49,788 bases of DNA from Vibrio sinus (GCF_023634645.1 NZ_JAMKMR010000024.1:1-49788), one strand, 5' to 3'. Positions 32,972 to 42,804 are shown, counted from the stretch's first letter. Numbers and translations are program-made. Notes: generated by a model not told the origin, from the sequence alone.

Positions 32972-35050
32972 ATGGATAATGCTTTACAGTTTAAATTTGA
33001 GCTAATTGGATCTGAACATCAGCTTCGAGTAGAGCGATTCCGGGTAACGGAAAGGCTTTCTGCACCATTTGAGGTGGACTTGTCACTGATTAGTTTGGAT
33101 TCAGATCTCTGCTATGAAGCGTTTATTCGCAAGCCAGCGCTGTTAAAACTTTTTGGCCAAGGAGTAGGGGTATCGCGGTTATTTCATGGCATAGTGAGTG
33201 AGTTTCGCTATACCGGTCAAGACCGTCGGTTTAGTTGCTATCAGCTAAAACTGGTATCAAACGTGTGGTTTTTGAGCCAAAGGCAAGATTGTCGAATTTT
33301 CCAGCATAAATCTATTATTGATATCGTTAAAGACGTCTTCGAAGATGCACAACTTACCGACTATAGACTAGAAATTTCTCAAACCTATCCAAGCAAGGAC
33401 TATGTAGTACAATACCGAGAGTCGGATTTAACGTTTGTCGATCGCCTCTTGGCTGAACATGGCCTATGGTACTATTTTGAACACTTAGAATCTGGCCATT
33501 TTATGGTCATTGTTGACAGTAATGAAGCCATCCAAGCATTATCGAGTACGCCACTGAATGCGACAAGTTATGGCCCTCTCACTTATCACCCTAAAGGCGG
33601 TGGAATTCCCGATTCCGAGCACATATTTAAGCTAGAAGAAATCAGTCGAGTCAGGACAGGATGTGTCACTTTTACAGACTATGATTACGAGCAACCAAAT
33701 ATCCCTCAAGAGCAAACTAGCTCAGCAGAAACCTATCAAGATCTAGCCCACTTCGACTACCCTGGACGATACTCCGGTGTCTCATCTGGCAAACGTCGGA
33801 CATCAGAAAAAAGCTCCGAATACATCAATGATATGAGTGAAGTAGAATGCCACAGTGACATATTAAGGCTGGGTACAGGGATCAGCTTTTCGATGAGTGA
33901 ACATCCTAGACAAGCACTAAATGATGACTACTTATTGCTTTGTGTTGAGCATTTTGGTCGCGATCCACAGGTGTACGAAGAGCAAGCGACGGGGGAGCCG
34001 ACAACCTACTATAACCAATTCTTCTGTCGACCGACTAAGGTGGAATTTAAGCCACAAAAATTTCCTGCGCCAATAGTTGATGGCCCTCAAACGGCCGTGG
34101 TGGTTGGCCCTGAAGGGGAAGAAATCTATACCGATCAGTTAGGAAGAATCAAGGTTCAGTTTCACTGGGATAGATACGCCAAACATAATGAAGCGTCCAG
34201 TTGTTGGGTACGTGTAAGCCAATCCATGGCGGCCACGTCGTGGGGCGCGGTTTACTTGCCGAGGATTGGGCATGAGGTTGTGGTGACTTTTTTGGAAGGT
34301 GATCCTGATAAGCCTCTGATTACGGGTGTGGTATATAACGGGGTCAACCTTCCTCCTTATGCACTACCAGAGAATAAAACACGTACCACGTTTAGAACCC
34401 AAACTCACAAAGGTGTTGGATACAACGAGCTCAGTTTCGAAGATGAAGCGAATAAAGAAGAAATTTACTTTCACGCGCAAAAAGATATGTCGACCAAGGT
34501 GTTAAATTGTCGCTATCGGGATATTGGCCAAGACGAATTTCTTGTTGTCGGAAAAAATCAAACCAACGAAGTCCATGGGGATCAAAAAGAAACCGTCGAT
34601 GGCAACAAAACCACTTTAGTGAAAACCACCTTTTCTGAAACCGTTGAACAAGATGTCAACGTTAAATATCAAACGAATGAAAGCCACATGGTGACCAGCA
34701 ATCAAGACATTAGTGTTGGAGAGAGTCGAACCTGCTCTATCACCAAAAACGACACGCTATCGGTTGGAGAAAAACGTCAAATCAAAGTTGGCGCTAGCCA
34801 GCTTATCGACATTCAATCTAGCAATACTATGAATGTGGGTGGTGCTTACACGTTGACGGTTGATGAAAATACGGCGTTAAAAACGGAGGGCGTCACCCAA
34901 ATAACGAGTGGTGAAAGCATCGTATTGAGTACCGGCAGTGCCTCTCTTGTGATGAAAAGTGATGGCAGCATTCGTTTGTCAGGCTCTTCAATCAATATTG
35001 AAGGTACAGGGGACATTGTTATACAAGGAGCAAATGTTGCAGTTAATTAA
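32972..35050 (+). CDS. vgrG: T6SS spike protein VgrG (TssI), full length
   Basis: A 692-residue complete VgrG. The gp27-like N-terminal region (about 1-380) includes LKLVSNVWFLSQRQDCRIFQHKSI and YVVQYRESDLTFVDRLLAEHGLWYYFEH. The gp5 OB-fold carries GRIKVQFHWDR and CWVRVSQSMAATSWGAVYLPRIGHEV, then FLEGDPDKPLITG. A Val/Thr/Ser-rich beta-helix reaches the end (VGENKR/VGES-type repeats from about 530). No extra C-terminal enzyme domain is present, so this is a structural spike. The DUF6484 gene overlaps its stop. It is the second VgrG of the window and belongs to the core operon, unlike the one at the window start, which is attached to the cargo island. Confidence 0.96.
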   Translation: MDNALQFKFELIGSEHQLRVERFRVTERLSAPFEVDLSLISLDSDLCYEAFIRKPALLKLFGQGVGVSRLFHGIVSEFRYTGQDRRFSCYQLKLVSNVWFLSQRQDCRIFQHKSIIDIVKDVFEDAQLTDYRLEISQTYPSKDYVVQYRESDLTFVDRLLAEHGLWYYFEHLESGHFMVIVDSNEAIQALSSTPLNATSYGPLTYHPKGGGIPDSEHIFKLEEISRVRTGCVTFTDYDYEQPNIPQEQTSSAETYQDLAHFDYPGRYSGVSSGKRRTSEKSSEYINDMSEVECHSDILRLGTGISFSMSEHPRQALNDDYLLLCVEHFGRDPQVYEEQATGEPTTYYNQFFCRPTKVEFKPQKFPAPIVDGPQTAVVVGPEGEEIYTDQLGRIKVQFHWDRYAKHNEASSCWVRVSQSMAATSWGAVYLPRIGHEVVVTFLEGDPDKPLITGVVYNGVNLPPYALPENKTRTTFRTQTHKGVGYNELSFEDEANKEEIYFHAQKDMSTKVLNCRYRDIGQDEFLVVGKNQTNEVHGDQKETVDGNKTTLVKTTFSETVEQDVNVKYQTNESHMVTSNQDISVGESRTCSITKNDTLSVGEKRQIKVGASQLIDIQSSNTMNVGGAYTLTVDENTALKTEGVTQITSGESIVLSTGSASLVMKSDGSIRLSGSSINIEGTGDIVIQGANVAVN

Positions 35051-35537
35051 AGTTGATGAAGAACCACAGGTTTCGTCAAATGACGAGACACTTGGCTCAG
35101 CGGATCCAGTGGTTCAGCTCTCTAGGTTCGGCACGATAAAAAAGATATTAGACGATCAAGAATACGTTGCCGTGGATTTTGAAGGGAATCCATATCCTTC
35201 TGCGTTGAAAGCTCGAATTGGGCGGTACTTCCACCTCTCTGAGTTGAAGATGGCGATTGAAAATAAACTCGATTGCCGAATCGAGTTTATTGATGGCGAT
35301 ATCCGTTTGCCTGTTGTGACGAATATCTTTTTCGCGCTAACTGATACCGATGTTCCCCTCATAATTAAAGCAAGGAAACTCGTTCTTGAAGCTGATCAGG
35401 AGTTGATAATCAAAACACAAAATTGCTCGACGGTGTATAGCAGTCAATATGGGCAGGTGATGACAAAAGCTCGCTATGTGTATTCTCAAGCAGAAAAGTG
35501 CCAAAAAATTGTTGGCGCGACGATATCGTTTAATTGA
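35034..35537 (+). CDS. DUF6484 T6SS-associated protein
   Basis: A 167-residue protein of DUF6484 type. It opens with FGTIKKILDDQEYVAVDFEGNPYP, which resembles the start of an OB-fold. It continues with IEFIDGDIRLPVVTNIFF and ends with IIKARKLVLEADQELIIKTQNCS plus Tyr/Ser-rich short strands (QVMTKARYVYSQAE), a little beta-helix like the VgrG tip. ATG 35034 was chosen because AAGGAG lies directly upstream; it overlaps the end of vgrG by 17 bp. DUF6484 proteins are found next to DUF2169 proteins in T6SS loci, as here, and are thought to help cargo or spike assembly. That role is inferred. Confidence 0.75.
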   Translation: MLQLIKVDEEPQVSSNDETLGSADPVVQLSRFGTIKKILDDQEYVAVDFEGNPYPSALKARIGRYFHLSELKMAIENKLDCRIEFIDGDIRLPVVTNIFFALTDTDVPLIIKARKLVLEADQELIIKTQNCSTVYSSQYGQVMTKARYVYSQAEKCQKIVGATISFN

Positions 35538-35548
35538 GCTCGAGCCTT

Positions 35549-36859
35549 ATGCAACAGACTCTATTCCCTCGCATCTTCTCCAGAGACATTAATGATGCTA
35601 TCTCGGAACAAACATTGGTTGAGGTGGAAAGCCGTAGCCAAAGCGTTGTTGAATCTTTTGGGGAGCTACCAGATAAGCAAAAATGTTTTATTTTGGAGAA
35701 AATCACTCTAGCTTGCGACTCCATTCAGTTTTTGTTCAATCAAAAACTTCGGCTCTATCTCGCTGGCTATCCGTCAAATGATAGTGCTTACCTTAACCAA
35801 GTAGAGCGACAACTCAGTGACTTGCAACAAGTACTCATCGCATTTTATGCCTATCATCCGGGGAGCATTTTGCATTTATTGGATAGCAAACCTGATGTCG
35901 TGGCTTGTCTTGCATTGAGTACTGGACTCGACACAGATTTATTTAACCCCGCTTTACTCGGTCTTGTTGCTCTTAGCAAGGTGAAAGAGACTAAGCTGGC
36001 AAAGATGCTCGCTGTACAAACGAAAACGAAAACATTTGATGGACTTCTTGCCAGTTTAATCTCGTGTAGCTGCAAAAATGCCCAAGAATTCTTCGATTAT
36101 ATGATGGTAAGAAATACCGTTAGTAGCGAGTTATTGAAACATTGGCTGAGAAAGGGAATCCTTGACAGTCATGTTGCTATGCCAATCTTGGCTTTAAGGA
36201 GTGACGATAGTAGCCAGCAGTGGCTGTTAGAACATTATGCTGAAAATGATTTGTATTTTGAACGGTCATTAATTGCGGATAACCCAAGGGTTTGCTTTGC
36301 AAATATATTAGCCAGCTCTGACATGAAGAGTGTGAAGCAGTGTGATATTTACGCTTGCTTTTGGCCATCACACTTACCCCCTGTTTGGGAGCCTTCTCAT
36401 CCAACCGCACCCATTCAATTGATGCTTTCCGGCAATCCCGAATGGGTACCTGAGGCCATTGAGCAAATGTCGTTAAGTGAAAGTTATCGTGATTGGTTAC
36501 AAGCTCTATCCATCGTATATGGCCCGACCTTGCCGATCGATAGTAACCAAAACGAGCTGGAATTAAATAGAGATCAAACGATAGACCAGCTGCTTGAGTG
36601 GGTTGATTCCGGTCTATATAAGAGCGCGACTGCGCTGCGTTTAGGCAGCACCTTGAGCTTAGAGACAAGTATAAAAGCGCTACAATCTTCACGTATTGAT
36701 GATCAATGCCGCTTTTGGATATGGAGGCAAATTTGTGTGTGTTCGCGAGTTTACTTTCACTGGGACGCGCTTCAACTTGAGGCTCAGCAAGCATCGGTCT
36801 TTGCCCACCTATTACAGCCTTCGGCGACGGGCAAAGTGTGTAATTGGGAGAGTCTTTGA
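35549..36859 (+). CDS. T6SS-operon hypothetical protein, helical-repeat type
   Basis: A 436-residue soluble protein made mostly of helices. Segments such as RLGSTLSLETSIKALQSSRIDDQCRFWIWRQICV recall the TIGR02270 family of T6SS-cluster proteins with HEAT-like repeats, a tentative link. ATG 35549 has a poor ribosome site; TTG 35534, overlapping the preceding stop, is possible. The last codon overlaps the next start (TGATG), so it is translated as part of the operon between the DUF6484 and DUF2169 genes. This placement suggests a cargo-loading or adaptor job rather than a core structural one. Confidence 0.6.
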   Translation: MQQTLFPRIFSRDINDAISEQTLVEVESRSQSVVESFGELPDKQKCFILEKITLACDSIQFLFNQKLRLYLAGYPSNDSAYLNQVERQLSDLQQVLIAFYAYHPGSILHLLDSKPDVVACLALSTGLDTDLFNPALLGLVALSKVKETKLAKMLAVQTKTKTFDGLLASLISCSCKNAQEFFDYMMVRNTVSSELLKHWLRKGILDSHVAMPILALRSDDSSQQWLLEHYAENDLYFERSLIADNPRVCFANILASSDMKSVKQCDIYACFWPSHLPPVWEPSHPTAPIQLMLSGNPEWVPEAIEQMSLSESYRDWLQALSIVYGPTLPIDSNQNELELNRDQTIDQLLEWVDSGLYKSATALRLGSTLSLETSIKALQSSRIDDQCRFWIWRQICVCSRVYFHWDALQLEAQQASVFAHLLQPSATGKVCNWESL

Positions 36860-37827
36860 TGCAATTGTGGACAGTAGATACTTCGAACTACAAAAATGTT
36901 CAGGGTCGATTTCAGCGTGATAGTGAAGGAAACGAAGTGTGGGTGCTGACTTTTAAACGCGCATGGAACTATGTTGAAGAACAATGGAAAGAAGATTGTG
37001 AAGTGTCTATTCGCGATGCACCTGAGTATATTGATGAGCCGGGATTATCACCTGTCAAAGCTGAGCATGATTTTGCCATTCTCAAGTTTAATACGGATGT
37101 CATTGTGTTTGGTAAAGCGAGAACTAAGTCGAAGCAACCCCAAGTAAAACATACCTGCCAGCTTTTTATCGAAAATCACATAAATAAAGCACTTAATGTC
37201 GTTGGCGAGCGTCAATGGATGAAAAATGGAGCAGTAGTAGTCACATCAAGTCCAGCCCCATTTATTGTCAAAGATATTGATTATAGACACGCAATCGGAG
37301 GCGATGAAAAGAACCGATATGGTAGTGGGTTGATTAAAAAGACATCTGAATTGCTTGTCACCCAAGTTCCCTCGATATTTTATCCTTCACAAGATTGGAG
37401 CTCGAAACCCTCAACGTTAAAAGTCGCTGGATTTGGCATTGAAGCCCCTCATTTTGATCGGCGAAGGCGATACGCTGGGACTTTCGACCAAATCTGGCAA
37501 GATGAAAGAAAGCCTCTGTTACCTACGGATTTTGATCCACGATTTTATCAAATTGCACCTGAAGACCAGCAATGTAACGGCTTCTTAAGCGGTGGTGAGA
37601 AAATAAGGTTAAGTGGCTTTCACCATAATGACGATTTGTCCTTTAAAGTTCCGGTAGACAAATATGTAGCGTTCGCGGAATTTGAACAATCAAAGCAAAA
37701 AAACATGGACATTTACACTATTTATATTGATACCGAATTGAATCGCGTGGAAATAACCTACAGCGCTTCTTTTCACTGCCAAGGTATTGAGGAAACATTG
37801 CGCCAATCAACAATACGGAAAGTTTAA
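36859..37827 (+). CDS. DUF2169 T6SS adaptor protein
   Basis: A 322-residue DUF2169 protein. Signature pieces are VWVLTFKRAWNY near the start, DFAILKFNTDVIVFGKA, and especially RRRRYAGTFDQIWQDERKPLLPTDFDPRFYQIAP near residues 205-240, followed by LSGGEKIRLSGF. DUF2169 proteins have been shown to act as adaptors for PAAR- or VgrG-linked effectors. ATG 36859 overlaps the previous stop, with GGGAGAG seven bases upstream, so I preferred it over TTG 36844. The ketosynthase-like gene follows after one base. The cargo it serves is not obvious in this operon and could be encoded elsewhere. Confidence 0.85.
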   Translation: MQLWTVDTSNYKNVQGRFQRDSEGNEVWVLTFKRAWNYVEEQWKEDCEVSIRDAPEYIDEPGLSPVKAEHDFAILKFNTDVIVFGKARTKSKQPQVKHTCQLFIENHINKALNVVGERQWMKNGAVVVTSSPAPFIVKDIDYRHAIGGDEKNRYGSGLIKKTSELLVTQVPSIFYPSQDWSSKPSTLKVAGFGIEAPHFDRRRRYAGTFDQIWQDERKPLLPTDFDPRFYQIAPEDQQCNGFLSGGEKIRLSGFHHNDDLSFKVPVDKYVAFAEFEQSKQKNMDIYTIYIDTELNRVEITYSASFHCQGIEETLRQSTIRKV

Positions 37828-37828
37828 A

Positions 37829-38752
37829 ATGCGTGTTGATTATAGTATTTTGGCTAGTGAAGTCGCCGTACCAACTGGTATGAACCTCTCTATAGCCCAT
37901 GCTGTGTCTCATTCCGATCTTGCCAGGTTTAGCTTGTATGACTTTGATCAACAGGCCTATACCATAGCTCCGATTGAATATTTAGAAGCGGGTGAGATTG
38001 AATCAAGGGTCAAACAGCTTATCTTGCTTATTATTGATCCCCTTTTGTCTAAATTGCCTCAAGCCTTAAAGCCACTGCCCTTATTGATATCCATACCTCA
38101 CACCCTCAATCAATCCAAAATGTTAGATTGGTTAGAACAGCAAGCGTTCTCACAATATATTTCCAAAATAACAATTTGTTATAGCGCTGGAATTGAAGTA
38201 CTACAACAATGTACAGGCTCTTTAGATAGTTGCGACGTCACGATGTGTGTTTGTGTGGATAGTGTACTAGAGAATGTGGAAAGTTTGGCCGAACAAGGAG
38301 AAGTACTGGGTAAAGAAACGCCATGGGGTGTGATACCGGGAGAAGGGGCTGCTGGGATAGTGATGGGTAAAGGAGGCACAATTCGCCAGCTCAAAATTGG
38401 TTGCGAGTCAACCATGTCGTATGTTGACTATGACTGGAAGTCGGATGACCGAAGAGGTTGTTTGAGATTGGCTCGCAAGGCCAAAGAATGGGTAAAAAAT
38501 ATTGATGCGATCCATAGCGATATGGTTAATCTTAGAAGTCACACGGAGGATTTAGGTTTCGCTTTATCTGTGTTACCAAACCCGTCGAGTGTGACATCGA
38601 CCAATGAATGGTGGGGCACTATTGGCAGTGCATCTGTTTTGGCAACCCTCTCATCCTTTCAGTGCCTACCCAACCATATCCAAAGTGGCCTAGTGTATTT
38701 ATTTGACCAGCATCACGCTCGCGCGCTCATTAAATTAGAACGGCCTGAGTGA
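37829..38752 (+). CDS. Beta-ketoacyl-synthase-like T6SS protein, probably not catalytic
   Basis: A 307-residue protein with remnants of a ketosynthase (thiolase-fold) domain. GVIPGEGAAGIVMGKG near residue 165-180 matches the PGEGA glycine-rich motif, and NEWWGTIGSASVLATLSSF near 255 matches the family's late NDXXGHTxGA segment. The active-site Cys-containing motif and the two catalytic His are not visible in the expected context (the equivalent segment reads MCVCVDSVLENV). It is also much shorter than a real ketosynthase (about 410 residues). Such shortened homologues occur beside DUF2169 genes in T6SS clusters and are likely scaffold or adaptor proteins. GGAAAG precedes ATG 37829. Confidence 0.7.
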   Translation: MRVDYSILASEVAVPTGMNLSIAHAVSHSDLARFSLYDFDQQAYTIAPIEYLEAGEIESRVKQLILLIIDPLLSKLPQALKPLPLLISIPHTLNQSKMLDWLEQQAFSQYISKITICYSAGIEVLQQCTGSLDSCDVTMCVCVDSVLENVESLAEQGEVLGKETPWGVIPGEGAAGIVMGKGGTIRQLKIGCESTMSYVDYDWKSDDRRGCLRLARKAKEWVKNIDAIHSDMVNLRSHTEDLGFALSVLPNPSSVTSTNEWWGTIGSASVLATLSSFQCLPNHIQSGLVYLFDQHHARALIKLERPE

Positions 38753-38893
38753 CTATCGTTATTACCAAGGTGGCTTAGGCCATTATTTTTGTTATTTCAC
38801 TGGTGGTTATCACTAAAATAATAATCACTATGACGGATTTGTTTTACGCAATTGAATAAGCATATAGGAGAAATTTAATATTGAACGCTGAAA

Positions 38894-40750
38894 GTGTTTG
38901 AATTAATAAAAGAGTTCATCGTGTCAGCAGTTTATAGTATAGAAAATCGCTTTATCAATAGCTTGGTCTCAAGAGCCATTGATAAAAAGAAGGCACATGA
39001 GAATCTTCTGGCGAGAAAAAAGCAACCCAAGCTAGAGAAAATACTCCTATCCCAGTTTGAAGTGTTAGAAACGATCAGGCCAAAAAGCGGTAGAACCACC
39101 ATTTATCATCTAGTTAAAAGTAAAGGCTCTAATAAGCATTTTTGTTGCAAGGTGCTTAATGAAGACCAAGCCGAAGTGTTTGACCCATTATTTGCAAATG
39201 AGGCCAGCAGATTAGAGCTATCCCAGCACCCTGGTGTGGTTGAATTCGTTAAACTGGGGACGGAATTAGACAAGCCATATTTAATGTATGAATGGGCTTT
39301 AGGAGAATCGCTTGGCCAAAAGCTTGAACGTTATTTAGGTAAGGGGTTTAGAGCTGACCACGTTGCTTGGCTAATATATCAACTTGCCGGTACCCTAGAA
39401 TACATGCATTCAAAAGGGATATGTCATTTAGACATTAAGCCTGCCAATATAATTATTGATGAAAACGACAATGTAAAGCTCATCGACTTTGGTGCGGCAC
39501 GATATGCTCATGAGGTATCAACGCATATAGAAGTGAGCACGTTATATTCTTCTCCGATGTACGCCGAAACGGCTCAGGCTTCGCCTCAAGATGATGTGTA
39601 TTCCTTGGCGATGCTAGCGGGGCATTTACTCCTAGGAGAGACCGGCAAAAATGATTGGCATAGCGCGTTAAAATCGAGAAAAAACAAGCTTAATATCCCA
39701 AGACATACTTGGAATCTAATAAAACGTGTTATCAATAATCCAAGGCAGCACGGATTGACACCCATTCGTTTCGCTCAGCAGTTCGCTAAGCTCGATATAG
39801 AGGCTTTTGTTGTAGCAAAAAATACAGCGCCCTTGTTTGTTAACATGAAAAACGCTGATTTAGTATTAACTCAAAAATCATCAAGCAATTTAGCGGCATT
39901 GCTCACAGGAAATAGCCATGCCAGTTTGGGCCTTGCTGGTGTGTTGCTTTTCGCAATTCTTTTTGTGTTTACAATCACTCTACGCCATTCCAGCCCAGAC
40001 ATGACCTCGAAATCTAGGGTGTTATTGCCTATTCAACCTGCGGTCTCGCCTTCAGAGATAGCCGATTTTTTAGCGTTGCCACCATGGCAACAAAGTGTGA
40101 TGTTAACGAGTACGAGTCAGAACCGTGAAAAAGACCAAGCATATTGGCTCGCGTTCAATTCACAAAAAGATAAGCAAAATCGCCGATATATCGATAATAA
40201 AAGCGATCTGAGTGACTTACAGGACCTTGATGCACAAGCGCTTGCAAGTTGGCTTACCTCTGGCGATGTGCAAGGCGTACAAAACTATTTGAAAAGTACA
40301 TGGCGTAAACATCAAGCAAAAGCCTATTTTTATTCTGACGTTATACCTGAAAAAATTCTCGTGAAGGTGATTGAATCGGCTCAGTCTTTGGCGCAAAAGA
40401 GTTTCTATTCAAAAGCCATTGAAGAAATTGATACCGCGATATCTTTTTTTGGAGAGACCAGCCAGCTTAATGACTTAAAGCGAGATTATATTCTTAAACG
40501 AAGCAACTATATTCTCACCCACATAGCGTCAGGAAAACAATCATTTAATCCGGAAAAAATAAATTTAGCGCTGACTGATCTACAAAAATATTCGCCTGAG
40601 AGGTTTGAGCAAATCAAGCGTGCGGTTGAATCAAAGGCAAACGATGTTCTAAGGCAAACCTTTGAGAAAGGAGCAACGGTTAAAGGCGTTGAATCTATCG
40701 CCAACGGAATCAAGCGTTTTAGTGATCAGCATAAGGACATCACAGCATGA
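38894..40750 (+). CDS. Transmembrane Ser/Thr protein kinase of the T6SS (PpkA-like)
   Basis: A 618-residue Hanks-type kinase. The ATP-binding Lys is likely Lys86 (FCCKVL). The catalytic loop HLDIKPANIIID has Asp180, Lys182 and Asn185, and the metal-binding Asp198 lies in IDFGAAR. The glycine loop is poor (RPKSGRTTIYHL). One membrane segment spans about residues 343-365 (SLGLAGVLLFAILFVFTITL), placing the kinase domain inside and about 250 residues outside. In other bacteria such kinases control T6SS activity post-translationally; no phosphatase partner is seen here. The start is doubtful: GTG 38894 lacks a close ribosome site, while AGGAG lies near 38866. The stop overlaps tssA (ATGA). Confidence 0.85.
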   Translation: MFELIKEFIVSAVYSIENRFINSLVSRAIDKKKAHENLLARKKQPKLEKILLSQFEVLETIRPKSGRTTIYHLVKSKGSNKHFCCKVLNEDQAEVFDPLFANEASRLELSQHPGVVEFVKLGTELDKPYLMYEWALGESLGQKLERYLGKGFRADHVAWLIYQLAGTLEYMHSKGICHLDIKPANIIIDENDNVKLIDFGAARYAHEVSTHIEVSTLYSSPMYAETAQASPQDDVYSLAMLAGHLLLGETGKNDWHSALKSRKNKLNIPRHTWNLIKRVINNPRQHGLTPIRFAQQFAKLDIEAFVVAKNTAPLFVNMKNADLVLTQKSSSNLAALLTGNSHASLGLAGVLLFAILFVFTITLRHSSPDMTSKSRVLLPIQPAVSPSEIADFLALPPWQQSVMLTSTSQNREKDQAYWLAFNSQKDKQNRRYIDNKSDLSDLQDLDAQALASWLTSGDVQGVQNYLKSTWRKHQAKAYFYSDVIPEKILVKVIESAQSLAQKSFYSKAIEEIDTAISFFGETSQLNDLKRDYILKRSNYILTHIASGKQSFNPEKINLALTDLQKYSPERFEQIKRAVESKANDVLRQTFEKGATVKGVESIANGIKRFSDQHKDITA

Positions 40751-42273
40751 CAATGCCTAACGTTGAAGATTTCTTACACCCGATAGATTGCAAGCATCCG
40801 GTTGGTGAGGATGCCAGGCATGATCACGCTTATGACGCTATGGAAAGTGAGGTTAAAAAGTTTGGTTCTTTGTTCAATGAAGTGGTTGACTGGCACATTG
40901 TGAGAGAACACTCTGAGCACATCTTGCGCCACTTGAGCAAAGATCTAAAAGCTGCATGTTATCTAAGCCGCGCTTGGGTTGAACACGCTGGTATTGAGGG
41001 GCTTGAAGCGGGCCTAACGCTGATTCATGAACTACTTACAGGCTTTGGTCAGGAGTTGTTTCCTCGAAGACAAAGAGCACGAGAAGGGGCGATAGATTGG
41101 TTAGAATCGCAGCTGAAAAATGTGATGGTTACATTGTGCGCGAGTGTTGGAGACAAAGCTCAGCTATCAAACTGTCAGGCGCTATTAGATAGGGTTCAGC
41201 TGCAATATCAAACATTATTTCCTAGCTCAGATATAGATTTAATCGCGTTAAAGCCCTTGTTAGACAATGGGGAGTCGAATGATTGCGCTAAGTTAACTCC
41301 CGCTCAGCCAGCCCCTCCGAAGGAGAAGGCGGCGGAACAAGAGTTGCCTCAAACCGATGTATCTGGGAGTTCAAAGCTAGCTCAGCCCGATATTAGCCCG
41401 ACTGTTGAAAGTCATGTATCCACGAATACTCTTCGTATAGAAGATATTAAACAGCCTTTAAAAACAAGCTCTGAGTTTTTGATGCGCTCAGATGTAGGCT
41501 CTGGGCTCATTTATAGAATCAACCGATTTCTCTCTTGGATAGACATTTCAGAGCTACCAGGCAGTGATAAAAACGGTGTAACGCAATTAAGCTTGGCGGT
41601 GTCGGAAGAGTCACTTTCTCGTTACGCTAACGTTGCCGTTGGCGATGAGAGTTTAGCCCTAGAGCTGATACCTAAACTCGAAGCCACGCTCTTGAACACG
41701 CCATTTTGGATTACTGGGCACTACTACTTATACAAGATGTTGAACCAAGGTGACTATCATGATGCGGCAAACGCCGTTCAGCATGAAGCACAAGTTTTTG
41801 TTCGTCGTCTCTCAGGCATTGAGACGCTTATGTTTAAAAATGAAGTGCCGTTTGCATGTGATGAAACCAAGAGTTGGTTGAGCCAAGAGAATCAAACGAA
41901 AGTTCAACATGATACATGTTATGCACCAGTGCAAGAAATAGACGTTAATCTTGTTAAATCAAAGCATGTTTCAATAGGTTCGCTTGGGTTGCAAGCGTCA
42001 GAGTTGTCTCAACAACTTGGCGCCAACTTGTCAGGCCGATCCCAGTTTTTACTTTACCTAAACATGATTCAAGCCTTTCACCAGGTAGAGCTTTTTTCTC
42101 TTTGTCTACCGTATTTGGAATCACTTTGGCAAATCAAAGAAGACATGAATCTAACCCAGTGGGAACCGCAATTGTGTTTACTGCTGGATCCACTTACAGA
42201 TAAAACTTTGTCTGCATTATTTTCAGATGATCGCGCGATCCCGAAAAAATACAAGGCATGGATGTCTGTCTAA
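40747..42273 (+). CDS. tssA: T6SS cap/organiser protein TssA
   Basis: A 508-residue TssA with the ImpA-type N-terminal domain: FLHPIDCKHPVGEDARHDHAYDAMESEV, DWHIVREHSEHILRHLSKDLKAACYLSRAWVEHAGIEGLEAGL, then LFPRRQRAREGAIDWLE. A low-complexity, Pro/Gln-rich linker (about 180-225) separates it from the C-terminal region (ISELPGSDKNGVTQLSLAV...). TssA primes assembly of tube and sheath and can cap the distal end. The start overlaps the kinase stop by four bases (ATGA), showing coupling; tssB begins 27 bp after its stop. Confidence 0.92.
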   Translation: MTMPNVEDFLHPIDCKHPVGEDARHDHAYDAMESEVKKFGSLFNEVVDWHIVREHSEHILRHLSKDLKAACYLSRAWVEHAGIEGLEAGLTLIHELLTGFGQELFPRRQRAREGAIDWLESQLKNVMVTLCASVGDKAQLSNCQALLDRVQLQYQTLFPSSDIDLIALKPLLDNGESNDCAKLTPAQPAPPKEKAAEQELPQTDVSGSSKLAQPDISPTVESHVSTNTLRIEDIKQPLKTSSEFLMRSDVGSGLIYRINRFLSWIDISELPGSDKNGVTQLSLAVSEESLSRYANVAVGDESLALELIPKLEATLLNTPFWITGHYYLYKMLNQGDYHDAANAVQHEAQVFVRRLSGIETLMFKNEVPFACDETKSWLSQENQTKVQHDTCYAPVQEIDVNLVKSKHVSIGSLGLQASELSQQLGANLSGRSQFLLYLNMIQAFHQVELFSLCLPYLESLWQIKEDMNLTQWEPQLCLLLDPLTDKTLSALFSDDRAIPKKYKAWMSV

Positions 42274-42300
42274 TCGTAATAGGATACAAGGAACACACAT

Positions 42301-42798
42301 ATGTCCCGCGAAGGTTCAGTGGCTCCCAAGGAGCGAATAAATATTAGATATGTCCCTGCAACGGGTGATCAGCAAGAAGATGTTGAGTTGCCGTTGAATA
42401 TGTTGGTCGTTGGGGATTTCACCGCTCGTAGCAGTGAAACACCCATTGAAGAAAGAACGCCTATCAACATTGATAAGGATAACTTTAACGAAGTGCTAGA
42501 AGGCTACTCTCCCAAGGTTCAAACCAATGTTGACAATAAGTTAGTAGAGGAAGAAGGCGCTCAGATAGCCGTCAACTTAGATTTTAAGAACATGAAAGAC
42601 TTTTCACCGGAATCGATCGTGAAAAATGTCCCAGAGCTAAACAGTTTACTCGAGCTAAGGGAAGCGCTGGTCGCGTTAAAAGGCCCGCTTGGAAACGTGC
42701 CAGCATTTAGAAAAAAAATTGCTTCACTTTTACAAGATGAGGAGGCTAGAAACAAGCTTCTTGAGGAGCTAAACCTCGAACAAGGCAAAGAGGAGTAA
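42301..42798 (+). CDS. tssB: T6SS sheath small subunit TssB
   Basis: A 165-residue TssB (VipA): VAPKERINIRYVPATGD, LPLNMLVVGDFTARSSETPIEERTPINIDKDNFNEVL, the LDFKNMKDFSPESIV segment, and the C-terminal helices ending in LNLEQGKEE. Length is normal (about 165-170). It pairs with TssC to build the contractile sheath. The ribosome site AAGGAAC precedes ATG and tssC starts six bases after the stop. Confidence 0.95.
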   Translation: MSREGSVAPKERINIRYVPATGDQQEDVELPLNMLVVGDFTARSSETPIEERTPINIDKDNFNEVLEGYSPKVQTNVDNKLVEEEGAQIAVNLDFKNMKDFSPESIVKNVPELNSLLELREALVALKGPLGNVPAFRKKIASLLQDEEARNKLLEELNLEQGKEE

Positions 42799-42804
42799 TG
42801 GACC

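Noticed and set aside
36177..36794. 205-codon minus-strand frame inside the T6SS helical-protein gene
   Set aside because: Antisense to an operon gene whose stop and next start overlap; no ribosome site or recognisable domain.
37829..38752. Real fatty-acid ketosynthase
   Set aside because: Too short, catalytic Cys and His motifs not visible, and located inside a T6SS operon beside DUF2169.
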